Shown: in pieces, positions 36,622 through 45,717 of the stretch
Numbering within the stretch: position 1 is the stretch's first letter
Layout: each line of letters starts with the position of its first letter
Source: Polynucleobacter sp. MWH-Spelu-300-X4
Lineage (GTDB): Bacteria > Pseudomonadota > Gammaproteobacteria > Burkholderiales > Burkholderiaceae
Direction: 5' to 3'
Length of the DNA stretch: 64,000 nt
Assembly: GCF_018687515.1 (NCBI RefSeq)
Contig: NZ_CP061294.1
Coordinates: forward strand, 868,001-932,000
Position numbers and translations under genes: made by a program
The notes under the pieces: generated by a model
Seen by the model: only the letters and a program-made list of their open reading frames with translations
What the model was told of the DNA's origin: nothing
The model's database searches: none

Positions 36622-37538
36622 AATTAAACTTGATTGCTCCTTCAGGTGCATTGCCAGATGTATCTATCTTAGATAAGGGATACACATGGTTTCAAGAACA
36701 AGGTATTGAAGTTTGTAACCTCTCATGTGGACACCGTCAATTTCAAAGATTTGCTGGAACTGACTCAGAACGCCTAGACGAAATTAATCTTATTTCCAAA
36801 TTGCCATCTGACTCAGTTGTCATGTCTTTGAGGGGAGGGTATGGTCTGAGTCGCTTACTCAAAGATATTCAATGGGATGCAATTGCCTCACAAGTTAATA
36901 AAGGGCTAAAAATTATTGGGCACAGTGACTTCACATCCTTTGGCCTAGCGCTTTATGCGAAAACTGGTGCTTCTAGCTTTGCGGGACCCATGTTTGCTTA
37001 TGATTTTTGTGGAGATATTTCAGCATTTACCTGGAAACACTATCAGCAGGCCATTCAAGATAATAAGCTCGATATACAAGTCTTATCACCACAAGAAATT
37101 GAAACACCACTTGGCGTTGAAATGAAGGATCAATCAGTTTTATGGGGTGGCAACCTAACAATGCTGACGAGCTTATTGGGCACAGCATACTTGCCAAGCC
37201 TGCAACAGGTGTCTAATGGTATTTTATTTATAGAGGATGTGAATGAGCACCCTTATAGAGTAGAAAGAATGTTGCATCAACTCTTTGATGCAGGCTACCT
37301 TTCCTCTCAAAAAGCTATTTTGATCGGGGATATTTCCTCTTATAAACTGGGAGAGGCTGATCGAGGATACAGCTTACCAGATGCACTTGCATCCATTAGA
37401 AACAGATTAGGACAAAAAATTCCGGTTTTAACTAACTTACCATTTGGCCATTGCGCTGATAAATTAACACTGCCATTAGGAAAATACGTTAGCTTATCAG
37501 CCAGCCAATCTGGCTATATCCTTAAAGCTAGCTGGTAG
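36618..37538 (+). CDS. ldcA: LD-carboxypeptidase (muramoyltetrapeptide carboxypeptidase)
   Basis: A 306-residue S66 serine peptidase predicted to remove the terminal D-alanine from cytoplasmic murein tetrapeptides during recycling. The N-terminal APSGALPD, the nucleophile block GLKIIGHSDFTSFGLALYAK, the glutamate in FIEDVNEHPYRVERML and the histidine in LPFGHCADKLTLPLG fit the Ser-Glu-His triad. It has no signal peptide, consistent with a cytoplasmic role. It overlaps tadA (ATGA) and is the last gene of the queE-queD-tadA-ldcA run. Confidence 0.92.
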   Translation: MKLNLIAPSGALPDVSILDKGYTWFQEQGIEVCNLSCGHRQFQRFAGTDSERLDEINLISKLPSDSVVMSLRGGYGLSRLLKDIQWDAIASQVNKGLKIIGHSDFTSFGLALYAKTGASSFAGPMFAYDFCGDISAFTWKHYQQAIQDNKLDIQVLSPQEIETPLGVEMKDQSVLWGGNLTMLTSLLGTAYLPSLQQVSNGILFIEDVNEHPYRVERMLHQLFDAGYLSSQKAILIGDISSYKLGEADRGYSLPDALASIRNRLGQKIPVLTNLPFGHCADKLTLPLGKYVSLSASQSGYILKASW

Positions 37539-37621
37539 ATTTCTGCAATATTCATCTCAAATAGGCCGATTGGTTAAAATAACGGTCTTTAGTTCGCATT
37601 ACTCTTTTACAGGTAAATAAC

Positions 37622-39229
37622 GTGCTTTCAGCAGCAAATATCACTATGCAATTTGGGGCTAAACCCCTATTCGAAAATATATCCGTTAAATTTGGTGGCG
37701 GGAACCGCTACGGTTTAATCGGTGCAAATGGTTGTGGCAAATCAACGTTCATGAAAATTCTTGGCGGAGACTTGGAGCCGTCAGCGGGTAATGTGTCACT
37801 TGAACCGAATATTCGCCTTGGTAAATTACGCCAAGATCAATTTGCCTATGAAGATAAGAGGGTGCTTGATGTCGTCATGATGGGGCATGAAGACATGTGG
37901 AATGCAGCTGCTGAACGCGATGCCTTATATGCCAATCCAGATGCAACCGATGAAGACTATATGCGTGCCGCTGAATTAGAAACTAAATTTGCTGAATTTG
38001 GTGGCTATACAGCTGAAGCTAGAGCTGGTGAATTATTACTAGGCATCGGTATTCCTATTGAGCAACACAATGGCCCAATGAGTGAAGTGGCTCCGGGCTG
38101 GAAATTACGTGTACTGTTAGCCCAGGCTTTATTTTCCGACCCAGATGTTCTGCTACTTGATGAACCAACAAATAACTTAGATATTCATTCTATTCATTGG
38201 CTTGAAGATATTCTTAACGAACGTAATAGCACAATGATCATCATCTCCCATGATCGTCACTTCTTAAATGCTGTATGCACACATATGGCTGACATGGACT
38301 TTGGAACCTTAACTGTCTACCCAGGCAATTATGACTCTTACATGTTGGCATCTATGCAAGCTCGCTCACAGCAACTTGCTAACAATGCTAAAGCCAAAGA
38401 GAAAATTGAAGAATTACAAGCATTCGTTAGACGATTTTCGGCTAATGCATCTAAAGCGCGGCAAGCAACATCAAGACAACGCCAACTAGAAAAAATTGAA
38501 GTTGTAGAAATTAAACCATCCTCACGTCAAAATCCATTCATTCGTTTTGAATACGATAAAAAACTACACAATATCGTTGTTGAGTGCGACGCCTTATCTA
38601 AAGCTTATGAACGTACAATTTTCAAAAATTTTAAAATGATCATTCGCCCAGGCGAAAAAGTGGCCATTATCGGTGAAAATGGTGCCGGCAAAACAACACT
38701 CCTTAAATCTATCTTAAGTGAGCGTTTTGGGGGAATTTCCACAGATTCTGGAACGGTCAAATGGTCAGAGAATGCTGATGTAGGTTATATGCCTCAAGAC
38801 ACTAGCGAATGCTTTCCGGTTGATACAACCCTTCTTGAATGGATGGGTCAATGGGGTAAGCCAGGCGATGATGATCAAGTTATTCGGGGAACACTAGGGC
38901 GCTTACTTTTCTCAGGCAATGAAATTGGAAAATCAGTTCGAGTGATTTCTGGTGGTGAAAAAGGGCGCATGATTTGGGGTAAGCTCATGCTACAAAAACA
39001 TAACGTCCTCGCGATGGATGAGCCAACAAACCATATGGATATGGAATCCATTGAAAGTTTGCAAACATCCTTAGAAAAATATGATGGCACGGTTATTTTT
39101 GTTTCTCATGACCGTGAATTTATCACTGGATTGGCGACGCGCATTTTAGAAATAAAACACGATGGAACTGTGACTGACTTTGAAGGAACTTACGAAGAAT
39201 ATCTAGCAAGTCAGTCTTTAGCTGGCTGA
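37622..39229 (+). CDS. ybiT: ABC-F family ATPase, YbiT type
   Basis: A 535-residue soluble protein with two ABC domains and no membrane segments, the ABC-F type that binds the ribosomal E site. First P-loop [19 protein letters not shown]; second [17 protein letters not shown]; Walker [18 protein letters not shown] and [14 protein letters not shown]. The linker between the domains is rich in Lys, Arg and Gln. The sequence resembles E. coli YbiT from the first residues ([20 protein letters not shown]). The start is GTG, seven bases after AGGT. Its exact translation role is inferred from the family. Confidence 0.93.
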   Translation: MLSAANITMQFGAKPLFENISVKFGGGNRYGLIGANGCGKSTFMKILGGDLEPSAGNVSLEPNIRLGKLRQDQFAYEDKRVLDVVMMGHEDMWNAAAERDALYANPDATDEDYMRAAELETKFAEFGGYTAEARAGELLLGIGIPIEQHNGPMSEVAPGWKLRVLLAQALFSDPDVLLLDEPTNNLDIHSIHWLEDILNERNSTMIIISHDRHFLNAVCTHMADMDFGTLTVYPGNYDSYMLASMQARSQQLANNAKAKEKIEELQAFVRRFSANASKARQATSRQRQLEKIEVVEIKPSSRQNPFIRFEYDKKLHNIVVECDALSKAYERTIFKNFKMIIRPGEKVAIIGENGAGKTTLLKSILSERFGGISTDSGTVKWSENADVGYMPQDTSECFPVDTTLLEWMGQWGKPGDDDQVIRGTLGRLLFSGNEIGKSVRVISGGEKGRMIWGKLMLQKHNVLAMDEPTNHMDMESIESLQTSLEKYDGTVIFVSHDREFITGLATRILEIKHDGTVTDFEGTYEEYLASQSLAG

Positions 39230-39453
39230 CTCTTCCTGACAAAACGCATTGCTGTCCCTTCTGAGGTGATACGAGCCCAAACAGCCTGTTTCTCCTCAGC
39301 AGTCATAAAAACCCAGTTATATACCTCTGCCGCAGTTCTACCGCAGCCTTGGCACACATCATCAAATAGGGTAGAGCAAATGCCAATACAAGGAGAATCA
39401 GAATTCTCATCATTGATAGATAAAGATGAATTGGAGTGATTGTTTTCAGTCAT
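39211..39453 (-). CDS. DUF1289 small cysteine-rich protein
   Basis: An 80-residue protein with the DUF1289 core: [20 protein letters not shown], four cysteines that could bind a metal, then [20 protein letters not shown]. Its function is unknown. I chose the ATG at 39453, which overlaps the stop of the upstream lipoprotein gene (ATGA); a longer frame exists but adds residues inside that gene. Its 3' end overlaps the convergent ABC-F gene by 19 bases. Confidence 0.85.
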   Translation of the reverse strand: MTENNHSNSSLSINDENSDSPCIGICSTLFDDVCQGCGRTAAEVYNWVFMTAEEKQAVWARITSEGTAMRFVRKSQPAKD

Positions 39454-39761
39454 AAAGGCGTACAGGTTAATATTTCGCCGGCTCTTTTCCAAAGGCCTGT
39501 TTTAGGTACAAAGCTAATGACTGACTGTTCAACAGCGCCAGAACAATTAGCGTCGAAATAACTTTGAGAACCCAAGCTGCCACAGTAGTTATAAACCTGG
39601 TTAGCAATTCTCATGGAGGATCCTGCCAAAATCATGCGCATTGGTTTTTCATTTAGGTCAGAAGGATTAACTTTGCAATGCCAAGTAACGTAATCATTTC
39701 GATCACAAGCCATTAAACTCATTGATAATAACAAGAGTATAGGTAATTTTTTTAAGAACAT
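39450..39761 (-). CDS. Small predicted lipoprotein of unknown function
   Basis: A 103-residue protein that I do not recognise. It begins MFLKKLPILLLLSMSLMACD, a lipoprotein signal with lipobox LMAC, so the mature protein would start at Cys19 with Asp next to it. The mature part has four more cysteines (WHC, YC, NC, TC), compatible with two periplasmic disulfides. It is coupled to the DUF1289 gene downstream, and its start codon overlaps that of the divergent SprT-like gene by two bases. Confidence 0.75.
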   Translation of the reverse strand: MFLKKLPILLLLSMSLMACDRNDYVTWHCKVNPSDLNEKPMRMILAGSSMRIANQVYNYCGSLGSQSYFDANCSGAVEQSVISFVPKTGLWKRAGEILTCTPL

Positions 39762-40422
39762 GTCTTCAAATATAGCTCAATCTCACACAACTCGCGAATC
39801 TTGGTTACAAGCTGCTGTTCATTCACTAGAACCAACTTTCTCAAAAGCTGGCTTTGCGATTCCTCCAGTTAAGATTTCGTGTGGCTGGCCAGCATCTAGC
39901 GCCCCTAGAACTACATTAGGTCAATGTTGGCCTCGAGAACGTTCTGGAGACCTTGTTAATGAAATCTTTGTCTCCCCTAAATTAGAAGATCCTGTAGAAG
40001 TTCTAGATACTCTTGTTCATGAGCTGTGCCATGCAATTGACGATTGTCATAGTGGCCATGGCGAAGACTTCAAAGAAATTGCTCAATGTGTTGGCCTTGA
40101 AGGTCCGGCGAGAAGTGCCCATGCTACAGAAGAACTTAAAGTAAGACTGATGATGATTGCCGAGAGATTAGGGCAGTACCCGCATAAGGCAATTGTTTTC
40201 CCACCTCCTAGAGCGAACAATACTCAACGAGCTAAAGCTAAATGCGGGCAATGTGGCTATGAAGTCAATCTGCTAAAAAAATGGGCCACAATGGGCGCAC
40301 CCATTTGTCCTAAAGACAATGTGCGAATGGAAGAAGTTGTAACAGATCTTCTTCAAGAGACACCAGAAGAAGAGAAAGAAAGAAAAGATAAGGAAAAAGA
40401 AATTAAGAGGGCCGTTTCCTAA
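39760..40422 (+). CDS. SprT-like zinc metalloprotein
   Basis: A 220-residue protein with an SprT-like peptidase domain. VLDTLVHELCHAIDDCHSGH holds HExxH at residues 87-91, and H100 is a likely third ligand. A zinc ribbon follows (KCGQCGYEVNLLKKW with a later PICPKDN), then an acidic and basic tail (EEEKERKDKEKEIKR). SprT/Spartan relatives act on DNA-protein crosslinks or have unknown substrates; no substrate can be inferred here. Its ATG overlaps the divergent lipoprotein start. Confidence 0.85.
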   Translation: MSSNIAQSHTTRESWLQAAVHSLEPTFSKAGFAIPPVKISCGWPASSAPRTTLGQCWPRERSGDLVNEIFVSPKLEDPVEVLDTLVHELCHAIDDCHSGHGEDFKEIAQCVGLEGPARSAHATEELKVRLMMIAERLGQYPHKAIVFPPPRANNTQRAKAKCGQCGYEVNLLKKWATMGAPICPKDNVRMEEVVTDLLQETPEEEKERKDKEKEIKRAVS

Positions 40423-40447
40423 CTCATCCACCAGATCTTCATTATCT

Positions 40448-40834
40448 TTAATGCTGAATTAATTCAATCTTATATCCATCAGGATCTTGGACAAACGCAA
40501 TTAAAGTATTACCACCTTTCACAGGGCCTGCTTCACGCGTAATCGTGCCCCCAGCGGCACGAATATCCTCGCATACCTTATAAATATCTCTAACTCCAAT
40601 AGCAATATGACCGTAAGCAGATCCGATATCGTAGCCTTCAATGCCATAGTTATAGGTTAATTCAATCTCTGCTTGCCCAGAAACATTACCTTGCTCAAAC
40701 GCAACAAAAGCTAAAGAATATTTCTGATCAGGGCGATTTGTTGTCCGAAGTAAATTCATCCCCATTACTTCGGTATAAAACTTAATGGATCGCTCTAAAT
40801 TGCCGACCCTTAACATAGTATGTAGCAGTTGCAT
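40448..40834 (-). CDS. gloA: Lactoylglutathione lyase (glyoxalase I)
   Basis: A 128-residue vicinal-oxygen-chelate enzyme that isomerises the methylglyoxal-glutathione hemithioacetal to S-lactoylglutathione. The start [20 protein letters not shown] has the first metal histidine. [35 protein letters not shown] and [14 protein letters not shown] carry the other ligands, with the short-form length of nickel-type GloA. A near-perfect AGGAGGT precedes the ATG. It lies 18 bases after the DUF3293 gene. Confidence 0.96.
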   Translation of the reverse strand: MQLLHTMLRVGNLERSIKFYTEVMGMNLLRTTNRPDQKYSLAFVAFEQGNVSGQAEIELTYNYGIEGYDIGSAYGHIAIGVRDIYKVCEDIRAAGGTITREAGPVKGGNTLIAFVQDPDGYKIELIQH

Positions 40835-40852
40835 TTCTTAAAACCTCCTAAC

Positions 40853-41275
40853 TTATTCACTCAACCAAACTAACTCTGGGGCTTGTCCGTTAATCAACAT
40901 GACCAGCGCATTTTGTTGATAGAAACGGCCTAATTTACTGGCGAAGTCAGAATCCATCCCCATAACTAAATAACTATCCTCATGCCATTCACCCACAGAC
41001 CCTTTTCCAAACCCACTGAAGTAGGGTAGCCCTAACTCTTCTATAGCAAGCTTGAGCTGATTCATAGCTAACTTATTTAATTCGTCAGACTGCTGAATGC
41101 CATGAGGATTACAGGCAGTTATAAATCCTGCTGTACTAACTCCATAACGCAGCATTAATTGATCTAAATCTGGCGACCTCTGATCAACCTTAAAACTAAT
41201 GGGGGGAGAACTTAGGATCACATATTCAGCACACTTATAGATATCTGAAAACTCTGAATATATCTTACTTAACAT
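40853..41275 (-). CDS. DUF3293 domain protein
   Basis: A 140-residue protein of the DUF3293 family with no known function. Family-like segments are LRYGVSTAGFITACNPHG, SFGFG-type glycine run YFSGFGKGSVGEWHEDSYLV and GRFYQQNALVMLINGQAPEL. I chose the ATG at 41275 (MLSKIYSEFS). An in-frame TTG at 41320 would add 15 residues, including an Ile-rich stretch, and overlap the ankyrin gene; neither start has a clear ribosome-binding site. It sits between the ankyrin gene and gloA. Confidence 0.8.
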   Translation of the reverse strand: MLSKIYSEFSDIYKCAEYVILSSPPISFKVDQRSPDLDQLMLRYGVSTAGFITACNPHGIQQSDELNKLAMNQLKLAIEELGLPYFSGFGKGSVGEWHEDSYLVMGMDSDFASKLGRFYQQNALVMLINGQAPELVWLSE

Positions 41276-41297
41276 AATAATGATTATGCGAATAATT

Positions 41298-42023
41298 TTA
41301 ATTGGTATAAGGGGTGCCAAATAACTTGACCCACCTAGACCTCAAGCCTAAAGCTATTTCAGACTGATTCCCTGATTCTGCAAACTCAATAACTGTCATA
41401 CCAACAGCATTCTTAATCGTCATATCAGAGCCACGATCCAATAACAGCTTAACTATGTGGATATGACCAGCTCTCGCTGCCAACATTAAAGGCGTTGTTC
41501 CATTAGGACTCAAGGCGTCAATATAAGCATGGTGATTTAATAAGTACTCAGTCATGCTCAAGCGTCCATTAAGAACCGCATAATGCAAAACCGTCCAACC
41601 GGGCTTATTTATCTCAACATCATATTTATCTACCAAATCAACAACTAACTCTTCATGGCCATTTAAGGCTGCCAACATAACTGGTGTTTCATTGGCAATA
41701 TTGGGTTTATTCAGATCTATTGACGGCACACTCATCAATAATGTCGCTGTTTTAAGTGATTTTTCAGTAATAGCAACCAATAATGCAGAATTTCCTTTTG
41801 AATCAACAACATTTGGGCTTAAACCATCACGTAAACTTTTTTTAACGGCATCAACATGATCCATTCTAATATCGCGGAAAAATTCATCCGCTCGATACTG
41901 ATCTTGCTCAAGTTGATTAGTTTGAGCATATAAATTTGAACTTAAACTAAAACATAAAAATAAAAATATGAAACAATTACTTATATTTATATTTGAAAGT
42001 TTTTTGTGAGGAATTTTTAACAT
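41298..42023 (-). CDS. Exported ankyrin-repeat protein
   Basis: A 241-residue protein with a signal peptide (SNCFIFLFLCFSLSSNLYAQ) followed by about five ankyrin repeats, such as NGTTPLMLAARAGHIHIVKL and GNSALLVAITEKSLKTATLL. Ankyrin repeats bind other proteins; here the partner would be periplasmic. The end has a basic segment (LRSRWVKLFGTPY). It begins three bases after the tatD stop, so it may share the mltG-tmk-holB-tatD transcript. No enzymatic motif is seen. Confidence 0.85.
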   Translation of the reverse strand: MLKIPHKKLSNINISNCFIFLFLCFSLSSNLYAQTNQLEQDQYRADEFFRDIRMDHVDAVKKSLRDGLSPNVVDSKGNSALLVAITEKSLKTATLLMSVPSIDLNKPNIANETPVMLAALNGHEELVVDLVDKYDVEINKPGWTVLHYAVLNGRLSMTEYLLNHHAYIDALSPNGTTPLMLAARAGHIHIVKLLLDRGSDMTIKNAVGMTVIEFAESGNQSEIALGLRSRWVKLFGTPYTN

Positions 42024-42026
42024 CAA

Positions 42027-42806
42027 TTAAATAGGGACCTTAAATAACTGCTTGAAGTTTTTAGTTGTCTGAGTAGCTAACTCATCCACAGAAACCCCCT
42101 TTAAATTGGCCACAAACTCACCAACATGAGCAACCCAAGCAGGCTCATTAGTTTTACCCCTATGAGGTATCGGAGCCAAAAATGGAGAGTCTGTTTCTAT
42201 TAACATTCGATCCAGCGGGACCTTTTTACAAGTTTCCTGCAAATCTTTAGCACTTTTAAAAGTAACGATGCCTGAGAAAGAAATATAAAACCCCAAATCC
42301 ATTGCTTTTTGGGCAACATCCCAGTTTTCAGTAAAACAATGCATTACGCCACCAACGCGACTAGCCCCCTCTTCACGCAGAATCTTGATAGTGTCATCTG
42401 AAGCACAACGCGTATGTACGATTAAAGGCTTACCCACTGCTATAGCAGCTTTAATATGCGTTCTAAACCGCTCGCGCTGCCACTCCATGTCCTCATAAGC
42501 CCTATCCCCCATTCTGTAGTAATCAAGGCCCGTCTCACCAATTGCTAAAACCTTAGGATGCTGAGAAAGCTCAACTAATTGCTTCACACTTGGCTCAGGT
42601 GTGTTCTCATAATCAGGGTGCGTACCTACTGAAGCAAATAGATTATGATAGGTCTCAGCTAATGCTAGTACTTTTGGAAAATCAGGCATATCTACAGAAA
42701 TGCACAATGCATTCTGAACCTGAGCATCCCGCATACGCTGAAGTAAAGCGGGAACCTGCCCCTCATACTCGGGGAAATCTAAATGACAATGCGAATCAAC
42801 AAACAT
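42027..42806 (-). CDS. ycfH: TatD-family metal-dependent hydrolase (YcfH type)
   Basis: A 259-residue TIM-barrel hydrolase of the TatD family. DSHCHLDF near the N-terminus gives the first metal histidines, followed by AIGETGLDYYR, HTRCASDDTI, HCFTENWDVA and LIETDSPFLAPIPHRGK. Family members have deoxyribonuclease or D-aminoacyl-tRNA deacylase activity, and the substrate here is unknown. It follows holB, the same order as tmk-holB-ycfH in E. coli. Confidence 0.93.
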   Translation of the reverse strand: MFVDSHCHLDFPEYEGQVPALLQRMRDAQVQNALCISVDMPDFPKVLALAETYHNLFASVGTHPDYENTPEPSVKQLVELSQHPKVLAIGETGLDYYRMGDRAYEDMEWQRERFRTHIKAAIAVGKPLIVHTRCASDDTIKILREEGASRVGGVMHCFTENWDVAQKAMDLGFYISFSGIVTFKSAKDLQETCKKVPLDRMLIETDSPFLAPIPHRGKTNEPAWVAHVGEFVANLKGVSVDELATQTTKNFKQLFKVPI

Positions 42807-42832
42807 AACAGTTGAACTTCCATATTTAAGAT

Positions 42833-43933
42833 TTATTTAAACAAATCTTGATATCTAATTAATAGCGCCTCGATTTGGACTCTATTAGCTAAAGCATGTA
42901 GCTCATGCCTTCTAGCATCTAAAAGCAAGCGCCAGAACTCCGACAATTTATTTGAATTTACCTGTTCTGCACACTTAATAATGGAGCTACTTCTCGTTGG
43001 GTAATAACGGATATACCCCGCTTGTTGTTGACCTAAGATATCGGCAATCCAACGCTCAAGCCCAATTAACAATACTGACATTGGTGCTTTATATACTAAT
43101 TCAGATGTAGCTAACCAATCGATCCGGCTCCCCTGCTCTAACCCTTTTAATAGGTCAAATGTTATCTGTTGATGAAGTTCAACGGCATCATCTAATTTGA
43201 GCAAACGAGCTCGCGCATCCAAAACAGCGCCACCCGATTCACCCAACACCTCCTCAAGATGACTACTATCAGACCGAACTCCTTCATGCACCAACTCAAG
43301 AGCTAACCAATCCAAAGCCATTTGTTTACTTGGTCTATTTAAAGTCAATAAACGGCAACGAGAACGAATCGTTGGAAGAATTCTATCCAATCGATCGCTT
43401 ACCAAAATAAATAAGGTGCTTTGAGGTGGCTCTTCTAAAGTTTTCAATAGCGTATTAGCAGAAACAGCCTGTAAACTTTCAATGGGGCTAATAAGCACAA
43501 CTCGCCATTTCCCCCTATGAGGCGCGGTATTGATACCATCCAAGGCATCTCTAATTTGCTCCACCTTTATAAAAGAACTAGCCTTCTTATCAGGTTTTTC
43601 TGTGTCATCCTCTGTTTTCTTTTTAGACTTTTTAGGTTTCTCATCATCTCCCGCCATCATTTCATGAGGCAATAAATGAAACTGGTCTTCAGGCACCAAA
43701 CCTAAAAAATCAGGATGATTACCAGCATCAAACCAATGACAGGCCTCACACTCACAACAAGGCTTGTCCTTTATTGGGGATTCGCACAACAAAGCTTTAG
43801 CTAAATGAAGGGCAAAATCAAATTTACCAATACCGGCCTGACCATGTAGCAACATAGCATGCGGCACCTGATTTAGCGTTAACTCTGACCAAGTTTGTTG
43901 AAACCATGGATATAGTTTTTTACTGACGCTCAT
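42833..43933 (-). CDS. holB: DNA polymerase III delta-prime subunit
   Basis: A 366-residue clamp-loader subunit. The modified P-loop LLHGQAGIGKFDFALHLAK, the zinc module (LCESPIKDKPCCECEACHWF) and the RSRCRLLTL arginine finger fit delta-prime. ISPIESLQAVSANTLLKTLE and FILVSDRLDRILPT are also typical. A lysine- and acid-rich insertion (about residues 93-115) sits between the zinc module and the sensor part. It follows tmk by 34 bases. Confidence 0.93.
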   Translation of the reverse strand: MSVSKKLYPWFQQTWSELTLNQVPHAMLLHGQAGIGKFDFALHLAKALLCESPIKDKPCCECEACHWFDAGNHPDFLGLVPEDQFHLLPHEMMAGDDEKPKKSKKKTEDDTEKPDKKASSFIKVEQIRDALDGINTAPHRGKWRVVLISPIESLQAVSANTLLKTLEEPPQSTLFILVSDRLDRILPTIRSRCRLLTLNRPSKQMALDWLALELVHEGVRSDSSHLEEVLGESGGAVLDARARLLKLDDAVELHQQITFDLLKGLEQGSRIDWLATSELVYKAPMSVLLIGLERWIADILGQQQAGYIRYYPTRSSSIIKCAEQVNSNKLSEFWRLLLDARRHELHALANRVQIEALLIRYQDLFK

Positions 43934-43967
43934 CGCTTTGATTCATATTTAAAAATAGTTATATAAA

Positions 43968-44642
43968 TCATATGGATAAAGATGCCTCTTTAAGCGAATT
44001 CCATATAACTTCTTTAGATTGGTTCGAATCAATAATCCTAAATCTAGCAGGGTCATCTTCAGCCCGCCTTAAATACTCTTGACGTACTTTCTCAAAAAAC
44101 TTGGTATTCAGTTGTTCAAACTTATCAGGCTCACGAGCAGCACTTCTCCTTGATTCCGCAACTGCACTTGGCAAATCAAATAAGAACGTTAAATCAGGTT
44201 GTAAAACATAGCGTTGCTCGACCCCACCCTCATTTTTCATCCGCATTTGCACCCACACTTCTAGCTCATAGAGTTTAGCCAAATCCAAACCCCGGCCACC
44301 GCCCTGATAAGCAAAGCTAGCATCTGTAAATCGATCTGAAATAACAATTTTTCCGTCTTTCAAGGCTGGTTCAATCACGGTAGCTAAATGCTCACGACGG
44401 GCAGCAAACATCAATAAAGCTTCCGTTTCTAGATGCATCGGATGATGCAATAAGATCTCACGCAACTTCTCACCCAAGGCAGTACCACCCGGCTCACGTG
44501 TTAAAACAATTTGCCGACCAGGGAAACGCTGTGACAGTTCATCAGCAAAAGCTTGTATGTGGGTGCTTTTACCCGCACCATCAATACCTTCAAAGGTGAT
44601 AAAGAAACCGGGTTTATTTGCTGACTGAGTCAATAAAGACAT
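43968..44642 (-). CDS. tmk: Thymidylate kinase
   Basis: Phosphorylates dTMP to dTDP. The P-loop is [57 protein letters not shown] and a later [12 protein letters not shown] lid region fit the family. The ATG at 44642 gives 224 residues and begins four bases after the mltG stop. A longer frame reading through the end of mltG is rejected because the family starts near PGFFITFEG. Confidence 0.96.
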   Translation of the reverse strand: MSLLTQSANKPGFFITFEGIDGAGKSTHIQAFADELSQRFPGRQIVLTREPGGTALGEKLREILLHHPMHLETEALLMFAARREHLATVIEPALKDGKIVISDRFTDASFAYQGGGRGLDLAKLYELEVWVQMRMKNEGGVEQRYVLQPDLTFLFDLPSAVAESRRSAAREPDKFEQLNTKFFEKVRQEYLRRAEDDPARFRIIDSNQSKEVIWNSLKEASLSI

Positions 44643-44646
44643 GTAA

Positions 44647-45669
44647 TTATTTTCTAAGTTGATATTGCTGAACAGCTTGATTATGCGCCACCAGTGTCTC
44701 AGAGAATACACTTCTACCATTCCCTTTAGCCACAAAATAAAGCGCCTTTGATTTCGCTGGTTTTGCGGCAGCTAAGAGAGCATCCTTACCAGGCATTGCA
44801 ATAGGGGTTGGTGGTAACCCATAACGTGTATAGGTATTGTAAGGCCCATCCTTCAGCAAGTCTTTTTTCCTAATATTGCCATCAAAAGCATCACCCAATC
44901 CATAAATAATAGTTGGATCTGTTTGTAGTTTCATCCCCAATTTCAATCGGTTATTAAATACTGCTGCCACCAAACCACGATCATCAGGATGACCCGTCTC
45001 CTTTTCGATGATTGATGCTAGCTTTAATAATTCATAAGCATTTTTAATTGAGCTATCAGACGATCTCACTTCCCAAGCGTTATTTAAATTTTTCATCATG
45101 GCTAGATAAGCACGCTGATAAATAATGAGGTCTGAATCACCTGGTTCATAAACATAAGTATCTGGAAAAAAGACACCTTCCGGATGAAGTTCTTTAGCCT
45201 CAATTTTTGCCAAAATTTGTCCAGCACTCCAAGACTTGGCTTCCTTTTTAAGATCAACTTGGGAATCAATTGCTGCCTTAAACTGCTTAAAAGTCCAACC
45301 TTCCACCAATGTAACGTTTAATTTGACGCTATCACCCCGTCCCATTTTGAATAAAACGGTCGCCAAATTAGCACCAGGAGGAAAGTCATAAAAACCTGAT
45401 TTCAATTGTTTACCTAGGAAAAACCCACGAGCCACAATTTGTACGTGCCAATTGGATGTTTGAACCCCTTGTGACATTAATTGCCTCGCCACACTAGAAA
45501 CATTCGAGCCAGGAGTAATCCTTACCCTCACTTGCCCTTCTTTCGTCGAAGGTTCAATATTTTTTGGAATAACTACGGCAACAAAAGCTAGGTAAGTAAA
45601 TGAAAAACCCAATAAGATAGCTATTGAGGCAATAATCTTTAAAAATTTTGAGGTAAAAATACGCTTCAT
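44647..45669 (-). CDS. mltG: Endolytic murein transglycosylase MltG
   Basis: A 340-residue YceG-family inner-membrane protein that cuts nascent glycan strands and so terminates their growth. One N-terminal membrane segment ([20 protein letters not shown]) is followed by a LysM-like region and the catalytic domain. The active glutamate is in [20 protein letters not shown], then [20 protein letters not shown] and [18 protein letters not shown]. It is divergent from ygfZ, as in E. coli and relatives where yceG lies next to pabC/tmk. Confidence 0.95.
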   Translation of the reverse strand: MKRIFTSKFLKIIASIAILLGFSFTYLAFVAVVIPKNIEPSTKEGQVRVRITPGSNVSSVARQLMSQGVQTSNWHVQIVARGFFLGKQLKSGFYDFPPGANLATVLFKMGRGDSVKLNVTLVEGWTFKQFKAAIDSQVDLKKEAKSWSAGQILAKIEAKELHPEGVFFPDTYVYEPGDSDLIIYQRAYLAMMKNLNNAWEVRSSDSSIKNAYELLKLASIIEKETGHPDDRGLVAAVFNNRLKLGMKLQTDPTIIYGLGDAFDGNIRKKDLLKDGPYNTYTRYGLPPTPIAMPGKDALLAAAKPAKSKALYFVAKGNGRSVFSETLVAHNQAVQQYQLRK

Positions 45670-45717
45670 GCGTCAATGATAAAAGCTTATTTAAAAAATG
45701 CTTAGAAAAATGGGAAT

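Noticed and set aside
37539-37621. TAAAAT at 37575 and a five-pair GGCCG/CGGTC dyad before the ABC-F gene
   Set aside because: The -35 is poor and the dyad is short with a G-T pair; it may be a promoter but is not supported.
43570-43660. Lysine-rich insertion in HolB as a sign of a fusion or transfer
   Set aside because: A charged linker at this place occurs in other betaproteobacterial delta-prime proteins as I recall them, so it is probably a family feature.
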